NCBI RefSeq assembly: GCF_963662255.1
Contig: NC_085049.1
Location: 53,925,158-53,989,157 of the forward strand
Origin: Cinclus cinclus
Lineage: Eukaryota > Chordata > Aves > Passeriformes > Cinclidae
DNA length: 64,000 nucleotides
Direction: 5' to 3'
The notes under the pieces are model-generated. The model did no database searches, was not told the origin of the DNA, and saw nothing but the letters and a program-made list of their open reading frames with translations. Shown here piece after piece: positions 1 through 12,900 of the stretch (its first letter is position 1; every line of letters begins with the position of its first letter). The translations under genes and the position numbers were made by a program.

Positions 1-239
1 AACCCTTAGAGCCATCTTTCTCAAATCACAGATGAATTCAAATGGGAAGAGGCATGCAACAACAACAAAAAATAGTTGTTAATGCATAAAACTACTGTAT
101 GACTTCCAATAGCTGGACTCAAGAACCCTGGTTAAATACTGACTTTCTTTCAGAGTCAATCAGATAATAAGACCCCTTTAGAAGCACAGAATAGTTAAAT
201 TCATCACCATAATTTAATTGTAGAAGGTTATTAAAAAGC
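1..239. other. Unique non-coding DNA, left edge
   Basis: No gene, repeat family or RNA gene is recognisable. The stretch is AT-rich, with a short A-rich run near 60-75, and leads into the CpG-containing stretch that starts near 240. Confidence 0.5.
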
Positions 240-800
240 ACTTCGACTCCCCTCCTGCTTCGGCGCTGCTTTTGTGTATTAAACTCAGACTAATCAAATT
301 GCAGATTCCAAGAGTACTGTATTAGTCATCCCCATCCCTTTTAATTTGTTTAATGGCCTCCTTTTTTCTCCCCCCTCTTGTGTGTGTGTTCTGACTGGCT
401 GTGCAGCGCTTAGGCTCACGACATGTAAATAAAGAATGGATAGGGGAACAGTTCGTCGAAAAGAATAAAGCGTGCCTCCATTCTAAAGTTACATTTGATG
501 TCAGCGTAATTCATGGGACGTGTACTGCAAGCAATGGTGCTTATTATTTCTGCTTAGCTGTCTACAGACACAGGAGGAGAGGGAGAGGGGGAAAAAAGGA
601 AGAAAGGAAAAGAAAAGGAGTCTGAATTTACACTTACTGCTTCAAAAGCCCTTTTGTGAGTCGCCAACTTCTCCTGGCTAAAGATGCAGTATTTTGCCAA
701 AAAGTCGACCGCAAGAGCAGACAAAAAAAGGATAAAATAGCCCATAAAATAACTCCTTTCCCCACTTTTCCTCAAGAATTTCTGTTAATTACCATAAAAA
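240..800. promoter_or_regulatory. Candidate conserved non-coding element
   Basis: This stretch differs from its surroundings. It carries several CpG dinucleotides in an otherwise CpG-poor window (for example around 243-266, 406-422, 455-475 and 504-520). It also has homeodomain-type AT cores such as TTTAATTTG near 341 and a polypurine run around 570-620. Open frames here are short, end in low-complexity sequence and match no family I know. The texture resembles vertebrate conserved non-coding elements, which often sit in gene deserts near developmental genes. That is an inference from composition only; no alignment was possible. An unremarkable unique sequence is the alternative. Confidence 0.25.
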
Positions 801-3800
801 TAATTATTTTTTTTTAGGTGCACAACAACACTGATCATAGACACCTCCTCTTGCAGAAATATCAATTTATGCTTTTCTTCTTGTGTTTTGCTTGTTTTTG
901 TTGTGGGTTTTCTTTTTTTTTTTCTTCCCACTTCTCTATCTTATTTGGAAATGTCTTTTCACATGGCCCGGGGCACAAAGTCAAAGTTAGCTGTGAATAG
1001 GAGATGTTTAACATGTATAAAGCATAAGAGCTCTAACCTGGTCAGGCAGTAGTCTGGGAGTGTGGCAAGGGCTTGTTATTTGTTTTAAATGTTAAGGGAA
1101 AGAACCTCTTCAGACTCGAGATCTGCAGAGCAGTATCCTCCATAGGTTCTCCCAAAGATACCACTAGAAATTAAATTCCCCTGTGTTTGTCCCAGTCAGA
1201 AAATACAGGTATAAAAAAGCTTCTGTCTTTCAGTATTAAGCAGCTATATCACAGAAAAGACATTTTTTGCTATTTCTCTCTCTTACTGAGATCAAGTAGG
1301 ACTTATTAAACCATTAAAAATCCACCATATGGGATTCTCCATCCTCAATTTTTTTCACTTGTTTCGAGGCCTGTCATCCAAGAAGACAAAGATTGAAGCT
1401 GGCCCTGCTTCGTCACACCTAACACAGCATGAAAAACTCCTGGGTGTGGGATGAGAATATTGGAGGAGAAAGTCAGGTCATGCCACAAACACAGGCTGAG
1501 CTGAGTTCTGTGGATGGTACCAACTATGTTGCCTGGGCATTCAAACTCCTCCTAATACTTATTAGTTCCTTTCCAACCTCTTTCTCTGTGTCCCTAGACT
1601 GCTATTTCTATCATCTTATCACCACGCTCATAGGAAAGAAGCCCTACTTTCACATGAAGGAAAACTGTGACGAAATTCAGGACCTGATGGGGGAAAAGTG
1701 TTGAGTCTCAGCTCTTTCAATTTTTTGTTTGTTTAGAATGAGAATTGGAAAACAGAGATAATAATTTGCAAAATTGTGCCAGAAAAGAATCTGAATTATT
1801 ATCATCATCATCAGTAAAATTATTTTACTGTAAAGAGAGAAGGAGTGATTCACAATGTAGTATTCTGGCTGGTATCTAAACAAGCTTGCAACATAAATCT
1901 CTTCTTTCTTTTTAAAAGAGTACATTTGTCTTCAGGTTGTGTTTTGGGGCATGTGCAAGAAAGGTTCCTATTGGAGGGAATGTTCATTGTTTGTTTATTG
2001 TTGTGTCCTAAAGGGTACAAAAGGACAAATAATGCCTGATGCCTGAATGCCATTCTTTCTTATCCTATATACTCCAGATGAACCAAATCTGTGTGATAAA
2101 AACAACAAAAATGTCTTGGCTTTCCATGACAAAACAGCAGCAGAGATTTCTATTTCAAGCACAAATTGACAGATGCTCCAAGATTATTGTTGTCACATGA
2201 GGTTCTTCCTAATTCCAAACTTAACTATGATGCTGACAGGAATGAGAAAAGTAATTTCTGGTCAAACTGGTCAAACACAGGTTTTGCACAGGTCTTACTG
2301 TCAGCACCTAAGAAAGATTTAAGTCAAAGACAGCAATTCACTAATGGCATAGGTTCCAGAAAAAATTTGTACTGTGCTTAGTATTGAGCACTTCCCTAGG
2401 ACCTAATACCTGTTTTCAACGCAAAAATTTTCAGAAGTTGTCTTTTTTTTTTGTTTGCACACTGACATGGGCTTGGGAGATGTAAATGTCCCAAGCCTCT
2501 GGGAAGCATCACTTCTGGGAAAATCTACATTGGCGCCCTCTGGTGATTCTGGAAAACAGCAAACCATGAAAGAAAATCTGACATTTCACTCGCAATAAAA
2601 CCTTCACGTTTCTTCTCATCAGGTGTTTCATAACGTTGCAACTTCCCTTGCAGCTGAGTGGTTAACCAAAGAGCTCCATAATAATTTCGGGAAGGGAAAG
2701 ATGCTGGGTCGTGTCTCTGCCAGAAATAGAGGATCAGAAAGAAAATTTCAGTTCTTATTTAAGCAACTTTTAAGGTCAGATTAGGTTCTTAAAGCATCTA
2801 CTTTGATGAAACACAAAGGCGGAAGGATGTCATATATTCCTGTGTAACTGGTCCAATTATTTGTACCTAGCCAAAGCATAGCGTTCAGGAAGTCTTTCCT
2901 GTGTTGATCTGAAGCTGGCAGAATATGGAGATGTATAGCACATTGTTTCTAAGACCAACGTTTGGCTTACATGACACTTGAACTTGTTTTAAACCTCAAC
3001 AAAATCAGTTTTTTGATTTTCAAAATCAAAACTTGTTAAATGACTTACATGCTGTAGTAAAGATTATGCTCAGAGGAAATTAAATTATTTCTGTCAGATA
3101 TTTTTACCATTCCTTAAAAGATTTTTTTTTCAGTGATTCTTGTCTCCCCTAAAGAGACTGACAGTTTTTTAAAACGTGGACATCAAAAACTGTATGGTCA
3201 GCCTCACCAGCACCACTGATCTCCGCTTACTTATTCTTTTCCTCCAGTATGGACAAAGGGGCAAACAAATAGCAGTTTGCCATTCCAATCTTCCATTCCA
3301 ATAATTTTAACTTAGGAAACGGATTTTCTCCAGCCATGTTCCTCATGCATCTGTTTCTCTCTCTTTGTTTATTCTCCCCATCCCCAGGAAGTTTTAAAAT
3401 CGTTGATCAATTTTGACCAAGTGAGACAGAGGTGTAGAGGGCTGACAGGAATTAAGTACCTACAAGTTTCATGAAAATAGACAGCAGAGTAGAGGGAGGG
3501 AGGGAGGCCCTATTAATTCCCTCATTGAGGGAAAGACCTCAGCATGAGCTCAACCTTTGTTACAGCCTGGAAATCCACACGAGAGAGAAATCCTGGAAAG
3601 CAGCCATCATTAGTAGCACCGCGCATGGAACCACCTGTTTAATTAATTATTCTCTGCTATAAAGACCCGTTTAAAAACAGCTCCATAGCTTTCAATATAA
3701 GCTTGCTTGCAGTGCCCCCAGTAGGAGTCACAGAGACTGAGGTCAGGGGGAACTGGGCCCCATGTGCATTGTACCTCTCATAATATATACCCTAAAAGGC

Positions 3801-4171
3801 TGCTAGAAGTTTTTGGGCTTGGGCAGACCCACGTTTGGGTCTGCCATATTTTTCCTGCTGCTGCTCAGCACTTTACAGCCAGGAACACTGTTCTGCCCTC
3901 CCACCATCAGGCTCTGTCTCCCCTGGCTGCCTTTACCATGGAGGGAGACCAGAGTGACCGCATGCAAAGTCATGCTCAGGCCCTCATGCTGTAGCTACAC
4001 AGTTAGCACAGAGGAGGGAAGCCTAAGAAAAAGCAGCTGACAAACTCTAAATTAATCCCTCTGAGCATGTCTGTACTGAAACAGCCTGATGAACAGGTGA
4101 GATTTATGGGATAGAGAGAGCGTGCAACCCTCAGGCTGGGCTAGTTAGTCACCCTGAATCAAATGTGAAGT
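801..4171. other. Unique non-coding DNA
   Basis: No coding exon or RNA gene is recognised. Short T-rich runs occur near 812 and 910-925. There is a 21-bp odd palindrome at 3011-3031 and a small GGGA-type run near 3493-3508. A stretch at about 3600-3680 has CpGs followed by a TTAATTAATTATT core and could be a small regulatory element, but nothing proves it. Open frames up to 91 codons (1429-1704, plus strand) have no family features. Confidence 0.5.
3011..3031. repeat. Perfect short palindrome (10-bp arms, 1-nt centre)
   Basis: The arms TTTTGATTTT (3011-3020) and AAAATCAAAA (3022-3031) are exact reverse complements around a single C at 3021. The low sequence complexity makes a chance origin plausible; it could extrude as a tiny hairpin. 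Confidence 0.7.
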
Positions 4172-4250
4172 CACAGAACCATAGAGCATCCTGAGTTGAA
4201 AGGGATCCATGGGGACCATTGAGTCCAGCTCCTGCCCCTGCACAAGCCCA
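4172..4250 (-). mobile_element. CR1 LINE, 3' terminal scrap
   Basis: Read on the plus strand this is the reverse complement of an avian CR1 3' end: an ACAGAACCATAGAG-like terminus, then CCTGAGTTGAAAGGGATCC, then ATTGAGTCCAGCTCCTGCCC. The element therefore runs on the minus strand and is truncated to its last 80 bases or so, the usual outcome of CR1 5' truncation or later decay. The same block recurs at 14562, 33990, 38341 and 42966 in this window, which supports the call. Confidence 0.8.
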
Positions 4251-7200
4251 AGTCTTCACTCCAAAGCAGGTAAGTATTCCAGCATTGCAGAGACACAGTA
4301 GCAGGGCTATTAGTTTCTTAGGTACATGAAGAATAAAGTACTTTCACCCAATGCTGAGAATTTAGAAGGTTGTTTTTATTCAAACTAGAAATCATTCAAA
4401 GAAAATATTTCAAAGAGGGTTGCAAAACTAAAATTTAATCCCTTCAAAGAAAAAAGAAGTTAACTGCTACTAGAACACTTTTTAGTCCAATATTTTTAAG
4501 TTCATACCTCAAAAAGGCACTTGAGAGAAAAACAAGCTTTATTACTAGTGCAAAGAACAGGAAAATGAGTGTTTGGTTCTTTGTTTCCTAGCTGACCACC
4601 ACGTGCAGCTCTTGATCCATGCACACAGCTGTGGCTGTGTGTCTGCTTTCTGAACTCCTGAGTGCTTCCTGGGGTCCACATGGGAACAGGGCCCAGCAAG
4701 TGGGTATGAACAAGGGTCCTGAAGGAAGAGGCCAGGCAAATACAAATCCCAGACACACTCAGGGGAACACCCAGCCAAGGGGAATACTTGCATGGGGATC
4801 TTGTGGCCCTTGCAGAGGTCATGGGCCACGCCAGCTTTGGCAGCATGCCCCATTCCTGAGGAGAGGAAGCTGGCTTACTTTACTTCTGTAAACTTCCAGA
4901 AAGCTTCTCATATTAAAAGAATATTAAAATTGAAAAGCCAAGTATTTAAAGGCCAGGAAATTATGGAAAATACTACAGTATTACATGCTTAAAGGCCACA
5001 TCATAATGCAAGGAAGGTAGAAGTCAAACTATAGAAGAAACTTTAGCCTTGTCATTTCAAAACATTTCAAAACAAGAGAAAAACTGAGGCAACCATATCA
5101 TGAAATCAGTACCAACCTCTATTTCTACCCAGCTCCATAACTTCCATTTAGTTTTTTATTACATTTGTTGTCTGTTCTTAAAACTATAAAGAAGATCCTG
5201 TAACATTTTATGAACGCCAAAAGATTAATCCTCCTAACTTTCCCTGAATAACACAGTTTTCCCATTTTACAGATAGGGAAACCAAAAGATTAAGTAACAT
5301 TTCCAAAGCCAGTGAACACAGTGGTAAGAGACACAGAAATCACTGCTCTTCAGCACTGTGCTTTAACTGGAGACAATGGTCTCCCATGGGATATCTGTGT
5401 CAGAGCTCTGAAGGACATCAAAGTACACCAGGCTGTCAATAGAGATAATGGAATAATTGGCAACTGTGTCCAGGATGCTTTTCCTTTCAGGAAAGCTGGA
5501 TTAGGATCTTCAGCCAATTAAGTAACACTGTTGACTGGGCAATCTTAGATGTTTATAGACAGATAGAAAGGAAACAAGGGAAAGAATAACCAGGGGCTCA
5601 ATTAAATTCTAAAAACAGTATACTACTTACAAGAAGCTGAAGAAACTTTGCTGGAGTAGAAACTAACTTATGTTGGGACTTGACCATTAAAACATCAGGG
5701 TTGCTAACACAGACCTTCAGGCTCCTATCAATAATTCTGAATTAACACGCTTTTCAGAGCCAACCATTTCATATGAAACCAGGGGTCTGACTAATACTGC
5801 ATAAAAGATACAAGCTGAATGTCAGAAGTAGATGCACAGGCACACACCTCTCTTTCCAACAATCAGCTCCTTTTAAAGTCCATCAATATTTTGTAAATGC
5901 AGAGAGATTCCTTTCTTATCTGCATTTGAATGACTTTAAAATTTCATGTTTTCAATCAAAATAAATCCTTTTTATGCATCCTACTGCAAGAAAAATATGA
6001 CAATACATTCAATCAAAAATGTTTTCTAAATGGGGTTGTCCATCACTTTTACAGGCTTTCAATGTTTGCCATGAACTATGGGCAGAGATAGATTTAAAAC
6101 ACCACCGCTGGAAGATAAAAGCACAGAATAGGTTCAAGAGTCTGTAAAGTTTGTACTCCGTGTTAAACAAGTAAAAGTAAATTGAAGCATACACAATACT
6201 TTCATATGAAAGAGGAGACCTCTTTTCTAGGTTAATGGGTCCAAAGGGCACCTCATTTTACAGGCATCCCCAACACACAGTCCTGTAACTTCTAGGCGTG
6301 GAATCCATGAGGCATTGTAAATAACTCACTTTATTCCCCTTTAAAAAGAAATGCATCTTATAAATTTAAGGTTCAGACTTTGATCTGAAACTAGTTTCTC
6401 CACTCTTCTCCCCCTGCCTTCTTTCTCTCACGCATACACATAAACATAGAAATCCTAATATTTTGGGTATCTCCAAAATATTGGTTACCAAAGTGTTACC
6501 TAGTGTTTGCAAATAAGGGTGTGGATGCTGTTGTAACAGCAAGGGACAGCCAGTCCTCCATTCCCAAAGCTCTGTCATGAAAGAGGAAAGGCCAGGAGGG
6601 GAGAAAATTCAACTGCATATCACCAAACTCAGCTTCCCTGGGCAATAAATATATAAGCACAATCTCTTCAATAAAGATTGTTCAGGCAAGAGAAGATTCC
6701 CAGTGAAGTGTGAAGAAGGTCTGTGTGTACCCCTCCCACAAGTCCCACAGATGGGCAGGACAATCTATTTCTCATTACCTTGATAAAACTTGCACATTAC
6801 CAAATTGTGTAGCTCAAACAATGGTATCTGTTATGGAGAAAAACATTTCTCTCAAGACCACATTTTTTTGGAGAGCTTTAATTTTTTAGCACCAGTTTTT
6901 CCTTTGCTAGCCCAGCTGTCAAGGCCAGTCCCACTTTCCTTTTACACTTTGTTTTCATTTCTGCCAAAGTAGAAGTGGACCTGTACCTTTCTACACCCTC
7001 CTAAAGACTTTCCTGACTTTTGAAAATCTCTGGCTCAGTAATATCAGGCAGGCATTCTGATTCATGCTACCCCTGTCTCATGCTTCCCTGGTTAGGCACA
7101 AGTTCAAGAAGGATTTACAGAAAGTTATTATGTTTTACCTCATTAGGTCTTACCCTTTCAGAGTGCATTACAGTTCAATAGCATTGTAGCTTGGTGCCTG

Positions 7201-8554
7201 ACTTTGCAACTAAGGTTTCTTTCAAGATGCTCTGGCCACATAGCTGTAGGTCATTAGATGCTTTTCAGTTTCTTACCATCAAAAATATGTCAGCAGGAAA
7301 AGCCTCAGTGATCCTGCTTTACAAAAACAAACAGGCAACCAAACTCACAACAGATACTCTCATCCTTGGCGCTGATGTGGGTTGCTAGAAAGTGAGAGAG
7401 ATCTTGGGGGCTTAATTCTTCACTTGTATGAACTTTTGGGGTCAGCTGGCAAAATTTTGATCAAACCAAATCAATTCCTAGGCAGCGTCTGTCTTGTCAG
7501 GACAAAATGGGAAGCCTTTTGTTTCTGTGGGACTCAGGCCTTATCAGCTCATTCTGTCACTCATACTTCCTCAACCCACTTGCAAATCCTCCTGGATTTA
7601 CTGCAGATGTATGAAGCTTGCTGGAAATAATAGTACAAGCAAAGAGGCCAGTCCAGCTATCGACTCCAAGCTCTGGGTAATACCAATGGGAAATTATTCA
7701 CACAAAAGGTGCGCTGGGGTGACAAATGAAGAGTGTGCTTTGGCCCTTTGGAGATGCTGGGAGCTTGGACAAAGCTAACACACTAATGCCAAACAGCTCA
7801 CTTCATCTGATTACATACTGAGTACTCGCCTCCCCTTCCCGATACCAGCGCTTTGCCCACCCCTCACACCAGACTTTCATGCACCCAGGTCGCTTTCTTC
7901 TATGCAGTCTAGCATGAAATGGAAATCTACAGCAAGAACCTGTCTAAAAAAGCATTATCTTCTCCCTGTTTTTCCAAATAGACATCTTTAATGTTTAAAC
8001 ACAGAAAAACTGACTATTCCTCAACAAAACAGGAGGAATATGAGGAGAAATTCATGCCATATTTTCTCACATCTGCCACCCACACCACTGACACAAGGAA
8101 ATAATTCTTTTTTGCCCCTTTTTAATATCCAAATTTCTTCTACCCCATTACTGCATGACCCTGCTTTTATGCTTTCTTTTATTTTATTTTTTTTTTAATT
8201 AGGTGATAAATATATTTCTAATAGGTATCCTGCAGGTACTGCATGGAAAGACCAGTTTGGTCACTGGGTCAGTCATGAAGCAGTACAGTCCACCAACTGC
8301 CCCCACTACCACTGTTTTACCTCCAGGAAAGGATGCATAATGAAACCAGCATGGGTTGGGCCTCCAAAGGCCTGACTGCTCTTTGGCTCTTCTGTGTGAA
8401 TCACACAGTACCATAGTGGGGATGGCAGCCACTCCAGGTGTGCTGTGAAGGACTCTGGAAACTTGCTGACCTTCTTGAGGCTGAGATCCTTAGTCAAATT
8501 GTGGATAATTTCAGTACTCCCAGTATTTCATGGAATCTTATAAAAAAAATTGGT
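4251..8554. other. Unique non-coding DNA
   Basis: Nothing resembling a gene is seen. The largest open frames (114 and 102 codons on the minus strand around 4502-4853) overlap each other in different frames and match no known family, so they are treated as chance. There is a T-rich run near 8177-8196. No repeat family is recognised. Confidence 0.5.
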
Positions 8555-8840
8555 AAGTGACCTTTTACATGGGCAAATAGCGATAGGACAAGTGGGAATT
8601 ATTTTAAACTAAAAGAGAGTAGGTTAAAGTTAGATGTTAGGATGAATTTCTTTACTTAAGTGATGAAGTGTAGGAATAGGCCCAGGGAAGCTGTGGATAG
8701 TCTCTCCCTGGAAGTGTTCAAGGCCAGATCAAATGGGGCTCTAACCTCATCTAGCAGGCAACATCCTGGTCTGTGGCATGGGCATGGAACTAGATAATAT
8801 TTCAGGTCCCTTCCAGCCCAACCCAACCTAAACCAAACAT
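8555..8840 (+). mobile_element. CR1 LINE 3' end (5'-truncated copy)
   Basis: The order of blocks is that of the CR1 3' terminal region on the plus strand: 'GGGCAAATAGCGATAGGACA', then 'TTTTAAACTAAAAGAG', 'TAGATGTTAGGATGAATTTC', 'AGGGAAGCTGTGGATAG', 'CTGGAAGTGTTCAAGGCCAG', and finally 'CAGGTCCCTTCCAGCCCAAC' near 8803-8822. The copy has no coding sequence, is moderately diverged, and ends directly in a TTCTA microsatellite at 8841. CR1 elements characteristically end in short tandem motifs rather than poly(A), so the microsatellite probably grew from the element's own tail. The 5' breakpoint near 8555 is approximate. Confidence 0.88.
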
Positions 8841-8930
8841 TTCTATTCTATTCTATTCTATTCTATTCTATTCTATTCTATTCTATTCTATTCTATTCTA
8901 TTCTATTCTAATTCTATTCTGTTCTGTTCT
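8841..8930 (+). repeat. (TTCTA)n microsatellite on a CR1 tail
   Basis: Fourteen perfect TTCTA units span 8841-8910. About 20 bases of degenerate units follow (ATTCT, GTTCT), showing point decay at the distal edge. The tract abuts the CR1 3' terminus, so it is best read as expansion of the element's terminal repeat. Confidence 0.95.
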
Positions 8931-9377
8931 TCTGCTCTATTGTATTTCATTCTAACTTTGGAAGTCTGTTCATCTGAAGCTCATAAAGTGCTCTGAGGTA
9001 AATTCCCATATTGGAAGACTTAAACTATATCAAAAGCAAAAGCACCTAACAATGGCTTTACACTACTGATTGAAAGAAGAAGGGACACAAATGTCAATAA
9101 TAGCAATAAGGAAAAAGCAGACATGCTCAATATACAGCCCTTTGGTGTAGTTAGGAAAACCCACCAAATTGCTATACTGAGCTCTTAATTCATTTACTGA
9201 TGTAAACAAAATCAGAGGATGACTATGACATGCCTTCCACTGCAACAGCAGCTTATAGAGGTATTAAAAAGCAAGCACAAAAGTTAGATATCAGCCAAGC
9301 TGGAAAATTATTTCCAAGAGTTTTAACAGAAATTGAAGCAGTTCTTTGGCTCCTTTTTTTCCAAACACTGAGGAAGT
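8931..9377. other. Non-coding spacer between two LINE pieces
   Basis: No gene or repeat family is recognised. It separates the CR1 3' end from the downstream RT remnant. Because both flanks are plus-strand LINE sequence, the spacer could be unrecognised decayed LINE, but no motif supports that. Confidence 0.4.
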
Positions 9378-9945
9378 GCCAGAGCTAGGAGGAAAGCTAA
9401 TATTGTGCCACTGTTTAAAAAGGGTAAATGGCACGACCCAGGTAATTATAGACCTGTCAGCTTGACATCAAACCCAGGCAAAACAGTGCAGCAGCTGATA
9501 AGGGATTTGATTAATAAAGAATGGAAGGAGGGAAATATAATTAATGCCAGTCAACACGAGTTTACAAAAATAGATCTTGTCAAACTAACTTGATTTGTTT
9601 TCCGGATAAGATTACTGGTTTGGTTGATATAAGTAACCGACTTAGGACTTTTACTGTGTCTTTCAGTTGGTATCACATGAAACTTTGATTAAGACAGTGG
9701 AATAACAAACTATCATGCTACCTATTCAGTGGGTTAAAAACTGGCTGACAGGTCTAAAATGTCAATACAAATGAACATTTCTTGAGATGCATTTGGTTCA
9801 CTCCTATTTAACATCTTTGTAAATGATGCAGAAGGAGAACTTGTGTCTAAAGACCTCAGAGGGCCAGTTGATCAGGAGGATGATGTTTTATTAAGCAGCT
9901 TTGCTGCTGATCCAGAGTAATTAGGATCATTTAGCTAAAATGTAC
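9378..9945 (+). pseudogene. CR1-type LINE reverse transcriptase remnant
   Basis: One frame from 9405 reads PLFKKG, then PGNYRPVSLTS, then PGKTVQQLIRDL, then NASQHEF, which is the standard RT block order of the CR1 clade (usual forms PIYKKG, PGNYRPVSLTS, SQHGF). After a frame change near 9593 a second frame gives LICFPDKITGLVD, the block that normally follows. Further on, 9806-9840 reads LFNIFVND, and near 9889 FAADPE stands where the catalytic FADD motif should be. Stops, frameshifts and the missing second aspartate mean it cannot be active. The domain runs from RT finger to palm; the 5' ORF, endonuclease and 3' end are absent. It may belong with or underlie the CR1 3' end at 8555 but is in the wrong order to be the same copy. 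Confidence 0.85.
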
Positions 9946-12900
9946 TGAACAGACTCAAGCACTGTCCATTAATGTCCTGTCAGTGCCCAGACAGTCTGGA
10001 AGGCAGGGCTACAAGGATGGTGTCTCTTCCTTATTGCTTTACTCAATACATCTACTCATCAAGGATTTCTTCCATCTAAAGCTGTCCAAATTAGCTAAAA
10101 CACCTATACGATGGCCAACTCACTTCAACCCACATTGCTCCACAGCTCATGCAGTTTTCCATTAACGTAATCCTATTTCTGTTAAACCATTTGCTGGGTT
10201 TTTTAGGAGTCCATGGTCTGGTTTGCCTCCTGTTCCCCAAAGGAGTCCCATGACTTTTTCTCTGTACGGATGAGGTACAATATAGACAGACGACGTTACA
10301 AATTTGACAAGGTCTTGCAAAATCAGAAGCTGCATGAGCACCTTGCTACCTTGCTACCTGGCTGTTGTTACCAACAGGGATGGTGGCCTGTAGCAGTCTG
10401 AGGCACATTAAGGGTCTTTGATGTGGATGATGGTTCAGGTGATGACATGCTCACAGAGGCTGACCCCAGAAGGGAGCAGTTCCCACACAGCCTTAATGTG
10501 ATATTGATGTCAAGGAGACAAAAAACCTGTCCAAGTCCCTCTCCACAGCCCACTTAAGAGGGGACCAGAGAAAAGCCATGCCATGTTCAGCAGAGCAATT
10601 CTCATAGCTACATGATTGTTAGAGTCTCTCTTTGTGACACTGAGTGATGATTACATGAGACATGCTCTGAGAAACAAAGGAGCATCAGATCACCCACCCA
10701 GCATAAAGTGAGGAAGCTGCTCCAAGGGTCTTCATTTAGTGATATTTGTCACTACGGCAAGGATTAGGACAGGGCATTCACTGACTTCCACAGTTCCCAG
10801 AAAGATAATGGAATTTGCCCATCAAATTGAACTCCTCTCAGTTCTGTGTAATGCAAAAATGGGCTCATGACACCATAGAAATAAAGGTGCACTCTAAGTG
10901 CTGTATGGCACCCCACATGATTGATGGTGGAAACAGATTTATAGGCAGTTGCTAAATTTCTGATTTGGACTTCATGCAGGAAAGAAAAAAGAAAGTAACT
11001 TTTCTGGTTTATTTTAGGATTCTATTAGGTACAGTTCTATTTTAAACTTAATGCAAAAATTTCTTTCTATCAACATTTTTGGCACTGAAAAAGCTCAGCC
11101 TTTGTTATATTTTTATGGGGCCTGTTGTTCTTTCAGAGGTATTTTAATGCATATTGTTGTTTCTGTTTTAGTGAGTGTTGCTCATTTTGTCAGAAGCAGA
11201 TGGTGTTTATAGAATTTTGTTTGTTCCAAAAATAAGCAACATCCAACTGTTCACTGTGGAGGTGTGAAAGAGGAAAGGCCTGATGCATAAACACAGCTTC
11301 TCCTTCTTCCTTCCCCTTGTTTTTCTTCTGGTGAAAGGAGCTGCCAGTGTCTCCTTACAAGCCTCTAAAACTGAGGAGTTTGTGCTGTCACTCTACCAGA
11401 GAGTGCACACAGCTCCAACCAGCGCTGCTGCCAGAGCAAAGCAGTAGCTAACAGCTCCCGGGGTTCCAGCTCAGAGGGCTTTTAACAGCTGCTTTGCAGC
11501 CCACCAAAGGAGGAAAACACTTCTTACTAACTCGTGTAAGTAGTCAGCCTAAATGATGACACATCACTTTCCCTCTCTGGCCAGTAGAGAGAAGCAGGCT
11601 TTTTTTGGGTAGCACAAGTAAAATGTCTCTGCTGAATAAAGAGACAATATGTAAAGATCCATTTACAACTTAGAGTTCCATGAGCAAATGAGATCTCCAC
11701 TCTGCTGACCTCCCACCGTGTGTACCTGGGCAGGAACAACAATGCAGAGGCTGCACAAAGTCCCAAGGGATGGATGCTTCTGTGCGTCTTCAGACTGCTC
11801 AGAAGAACACAGAGCAACCCCTGTTTCTCAGGACTGGGTTCTACCAGAAGGAGGGACACGTGTCAGGGGTGAGATGGTAGATATATTCTGACTCTCATCT
11901 AGAAACTTGGAACAACACACAGGAATCACAAGGAGACAGTTCTAGAGTCAGCATCATAAAAATTACCTGTAACAACCTGAGCAGGGACAGAAATTTGCCA
12001 GGATCCCAGACACCAGCTCCACACCTGAGGTTTACTTTGCAGGGTCAGGCACGGAGATTCAGGAATGAACCTCTTAATGGGGCTTGGAGCTGCACTGTGC
12101 TATCTACACACCCTTGAAAACACCAGAGTCAAGCCTTGCCTTGGTGTTTGCACCTCTGCTGTGGGCTCCACCTCATTAATTCTCCTCCTAACCTGAATGA
12201 GTCGAGGCCAGTTGCTTTGCTTTGATTAAACAATTTTTCCAAACTATCTGGCAGCACTTTGCTAGATAAAGCTTCTTAATTACTCCTTAGGGCAGCTGCT
12301 TGCTGGCAGACAAGTCTGAGAAAGGATCTAGGAACACCAGCGATTAAACATTGTCAGACAGGAGAACCTGCGGCATCCCGGAATATCTTTTCTGAATAAA
12401 ATATTAAAAAAGAGAACCACTGCAGGGTGCCCTTCTGTGGTTTTAAAACACTCCAAGTTTGCTTAGTGTTTACCCAAAAAAGCTAATTATACTTTCTGCT
12501 TAACTTAAATTGCTCAACAAATAAACACAGAAATAGGAGCTTAGTGACTGCTATGCTTTCTTTCAAATGCTGTCTTGAAGGCTCATTATGCTAAACACAA
12601 AAGAGAAGGGAATTTCTTGCAATGCACTTATTAACGGCACATTTTCTACAGAAATGATTACAGCATGATTGCACAATAGCATATAATTTGCTTTGTTGGC
12701 ATTTTCAGTGGGAATCCTGCCGACAGCAAGTGTGGATGGGAAAAGTGGCTTCAGGGCCACCACTGGTGCTGTTAGGAGCTGTCAGCAGTGATTCAGGAGG
12801 AGGATGCACCAGCCCAGAAGAGGAGCACTGGCACAGGGAGCACGGCTAACAACGGGGCAAGAAACCCCTGGACTCAGTTGTGCACACACACCTATCCTTG

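Noticed and set aside
240..700. CpG-island promoter of an upstream gene
   Set aside because: CpG density is too low and scattered for an island, and no first exon is recognisable.
10213..10560. Possible processed pseudogene or retroviral piece
   Set aside because: No frame gives a recognisable protein block and no poly(A) or LTR borders were found.
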